Notes under the pieces: generated by a model
Told to the model about the DNA's origin: nothing
Database searches by the model: none
Seen by the model: only the letters and a program-made list of their open reading frames with translations
Source: Chitinivibrionales bacterium
GTDB taxonomy: Bacteria > Fibrobacterota > Chitinivibrionia > Chitinivibrionales > WJKA01
Reading direction: 5' to 3'
DNA: 64,000 nt
NCBI GenBank assembly: GCA_014728295.1
Contig: WJLW01000089.1
Coordinates: 1-64,000 of the forward strand
Made by a program: the position numbers and the translations under genes
Shown: positions 62,129-64,000 of the stretch, piece by piece
How positions within the stretch are numbered: the first letter of the stretch is position 1
How the letters are laid out: every line of letters begins with the position of its first letter

Positions 62129-63799
62129 ATGAGCAATACTCCCGCTACCACAGCTCATCGCACCATTTTGTACATCCTTACTTTCATAATGGGTGGATGC
62201 GGTATTGCCTATGAATACACCTTCAGCAAATTATCGAGCGATTTGCTGGGTAACTCCGCCATGCAATGGGCGATCATAATCGGCTTGATGATGTTGTGCA
62301 TGGGCATCGGCTCGGATATACAAAAGCGAATCCGGGATGAGGGATTGTTTGCAAAATTCATATATTTCGAATCGGTGCTGGGGGTGCTGGGCGGCTTTGG
62401 TCCCCTGCTGCTGCTGTATGCCTTCGGCGCTTTTCGCAATCATTATACGGTGGTGCAATATGGGCTGACCATTATTGTCGGCCTGCTTATCGGGCTGGAA
62501 ATACCGGTCTTGACGCGCATCAATGAAAAGTATACGCCGGAGCTTAAAGCCAACCTGGGCGGCATATTGCGAATGGATTACATCGGTGCGTTTGCCGGGG
62601 CATTGGGCTGGGTGTTTGTGCTGCCGGTTTTTTTCAGCCTCACGCAGATGGGTTTTGTGCTGGGGTTGTGCAACAATCTGGCCGCGGCAATTGCGTTCGT
62701 CTATTTCCGCAAAGTTGTACGGGCGTCCGCATCGGTCATTGCGATCCTGGCGGTCAGTATCGCCGGGCTGGGAATCGGATTGCTCAAAGCGCCTGCATGG
62801 AGTGCACATGCCGAGCAACAACTCTATCTTGACAAAATAGTCTATTCGGCAACCACGAAATTTCAGCATATTGTGTTGACCCAATCCCGGGCGGGGGAGA
62901 TTTACTGCTTCCTTAACGGTAATCTTCAATTTTCAAGCTTCGACGAGCATCGCTATCATGAACTACTCGTCCATCCAGCCATGCACTGTGCACCACGGAT
63001 TGAGCATGTGCTTGTGCTGGGGGGAGGCGACGGGCTTGCGGTGCGCGAGATTCTGAAATATCCCGGGGTGCAACGCGTGACGTTGGTCGACATCGATCCC
63101 GAAATGACCCGTTTGGCGCGGGAGAATGAATACTTCCTGAAGCTGAATCAGGGCAGCCTCACGGATTCGCGGGTGACCACTTTCCAGGCAGCGGGCATTT
63201 CTGCGGGAGAGACACGTCCCGTCGAAACCCGTGACCGGGTCAGAGCGATGGAGCCGGCCCGTGAGGCGACCGCGCAGGTCAGTATCGTCAATATTGATGC
63301 GGCAAAATTTGTCGAGCATATTTCCGGCCGCTATGACGTCATTATCATCGACTTTCCCGATCCGAACAGTCGCGAATTGACAAAGCTGTATTCGAAGATG
63401 TTCTATCATAATCTAACCGACAAGTTGACAAAAGGCGGGATACTGATTCAGCAGGCTTCTTCTCCGGTCATTGCCAATAAAGCATTCTTGTGCGTGGGCG
63501 CCACCATGCGCGCCGCCGGGCTTGTTGTCGTGCCGATTCGCGGTTTTGTTCCCACCTTTGGTGAATGGGGATGGTGGATCGGGGGAAGGGGCGAGGCCTG
63601 GGATGAGACGCTATTGAGCAACCGTCTGCGGCATATCGATACGCTGAGGGTATCTACCCGTTATCTCACGTCAAACTTGATAGATGCGAGCCTGGTTTTC
63701 GGCAAAAACGCACTGGCGGATTCGGCGATTGAAGTTAATACCATTATGAACGATGTCATCTATACTTATTATCGCAAAGCATTGACCAGGGGTTACTGA
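62129..63799 (+). CDS. Membrane spermidine-synthase-like protein
   Basis: A 556-residue protein. About seven N-terminal membrane segments (about 10-215) precede a cytoplasmic SAM-fold domain of the polyamine aminopropyltransferase family with LVLGGGDGLAVREILKYP and IIIDFPDPN. A charged insertion (about 352-382, Arg/Glu-rich) interrupts the domain. Such membrane SpeE-like proteins usually sit in small clusters with DUF350 proteins. The active-site Asp set is only partly visible, so activity is unproven. It starts 3 bp after the TPR gene. Confidence 0.85.
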   Translation: MSNTPATTAHRTILYILTFIMGGCGIAYEYTFSKLSSDLLGNSAMQWAIIIGLMMLCMGIGSDIQKRIRDEGLFAKFIYFESVLGVLGGFGPLLLLYAFGAFRNHYTVVQYGLTIIVGLLIGLEIPVLTRINEKYTPELKANLGGILRMDYIGAFAGALGWVFVLPVFFSLTQMGFVLGLCNNLAAAIAFVYFRKVVRASASVIAILAVSIAGLGIGLLKAPAWSAHAEQQLYLDKIVYSATTKFQHIVLTQSRAGEIYCFLNGNLQFSSFDEHRYHELLVHPAMHCAPRIEHVLVLGGGDGLAVREILKYPGVQRVTLVDIDPEMTRLARENEYFLKLNQGSLTDSRVTTFQAAGISAGETRPVETRDRVRAMEPAREATAQVSIVNIDAAKFVEHISGRYDVIIIDFPDPNSRELTKLYSKMFYHNLTDKLTKGGILIQQASSPVIANKAFLCVGATMRAAGLVVVPIRGFVPTFGEWGWWIGGRGEAWDETLLSNRLRHIDTLRVSTRYLTSNLIDASLVFGKNALADSAIEVNTIMNDVIYTYYRKALTRGY

Positions 63800-63853
63800 A
63801 TAAACTATACTTACACTTCGTAATGCCTCGCCCATTTGAACCGGGAGGAATTT

Positions 63854-64000
63854 GTGAGAGCAGCCGTCATCTTTTTTCTCATAGTTTTTGTGCTTATCTG
63901 GGGCTCCCGATCGTGTGCACCACGCTATCGGTCAGCGCGCAACACGACTCAGAACACAACCGTCAATGCTACGGCTGAAGCTGCAGACGGCCTTGATCTC
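63854..64000 (+). CDS. N-terminus of an exported protein (partial)
   Basis: A GTG start with GGGAGGA upstream opens a frame of at least 49 codons: a hydrophobic segment (VIFFLIVFVLIW) followed by a Cys and a Thr/Ala-rich stretch. It continues past the window. The Cys could be a lipidation site, but the preceding residues are not a clean lipobox. It probably belongs to the same cluster as the spermidine-synthase-like gene. Confidence 0.55.
   Translation, partial: MRAAVIFFLIVFVLIWGSRSCAPRYRSARNTTQNTTVNATAEAADGLDL

Noticed and set aside
1..64000. CRISPR arrays, rRNA or tRNA genes, prophage or integrative elements
   Set aside because: No regularly spaced repeats, RNA gene signatures, integrases or phage structural genes were seen anywhere in the window.

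Overview
The window is ordinary, densely packed bacterial chromosome of moderate GC content. About 62 protein genes are called. I found no rRNA, tRNA, CRISPR array or prophage. Several genes point to a diderm, LPS-bearing and flagellated member of the Fibrobacterota (Chitinivibrionia-like) or a neighbouring FCB lineage: a short primary sigma factor without region 1.1, of the Bacteroidota/Chlorobi kind; ribosomal protein THX; hldD for LPS heptose; PorV-like outer-membrane proteins; a FliN/FapA/FlgN-like flagellar set; and many exported TPR, PEGA and CsgG-like proteins. This placement is an inference from gene content, not a phylogeny.

Region by region. 1-7 kb: end of an outer-membrane protein, a penicillin-binding transpeptidase, era, coaX-birA, a radical SAM/SPASM enzyme and citrate synthase. 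7-12.5 kb: a tandem-winged-helix GntR-type regulator with a small IS630-like MITE just upstream, cysQ with a membrane protein, and an AraC regulator divergent from a TIM-barrel sugar isomerase, with a paired direct-repeat operator and promoter between them. 12.6-16.7 kb: a histidine kinase with a degenerate ATP-binding domain, an M23 peptidase behind a near-consensus promoter, yjbQ, and a PorV-like protein. 16.7-28.7 kb: a motility and signalling block (fliN, Yip1-family protein, hldD, fapA, TPR protein, FlgN-like chaperone, NtrB/NtrC-type pair, HAMP-GGDEF protein, TPR/TonB-C protein). 28.7-34.4 kb: the 39-residue THX gene, a GH3-family ligase, a YchJ/SEC-C protein, the primary-type sigma factor, a GAF-HD-GYP phosphodiesterase, a STAS protein and a stand-alone HD-GYP N-terminal module.

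34.4-46.8 kb: a tightly coupled Lgt-like / flavin oxidoreductase / PLP-enzyme operon; a Trm112-like protein; an exported PEGA / formylglycine-generating-enzyme-like / membrane-protein operon; ndk-rsmE; an IspH-UbiA fusion; an ABC-2 exporter; and a Gx-EcfT-like fusion beside a NusG-domain-II protein. 47-52.8 kb: a coupled CsgG-like / MoxR AAA+ / unknown 604-residue protein operon and a DUF2225 protein. 52.9-57.9 kb: metA with an Fe-S-type Rrf2 regulator whose own promoter spans a dyad, a Gfo/Idh/MocA oxidoreductase, and hflK-hflC closed by a strong terminator. 58-64 kb: a HAD hydrolase, a 1062-residue TPR protein with a G10 tract near its start, a membrane spermidine-synthase-like protein, and the beginning of another exported protein.

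Four-base ATGA or GTGA stop/start overlaps recur throughout and mark translationally coupled operons. The candidates for undescribed biology are the Lgt-like/flavin/PLP operon, the CsgG-like/MoxR/604-aa operon, the IspH-UbiA and Gx-EcfT fusions, and two 10-nt mononucleotide tracts inside coding sequences that could act as switches.
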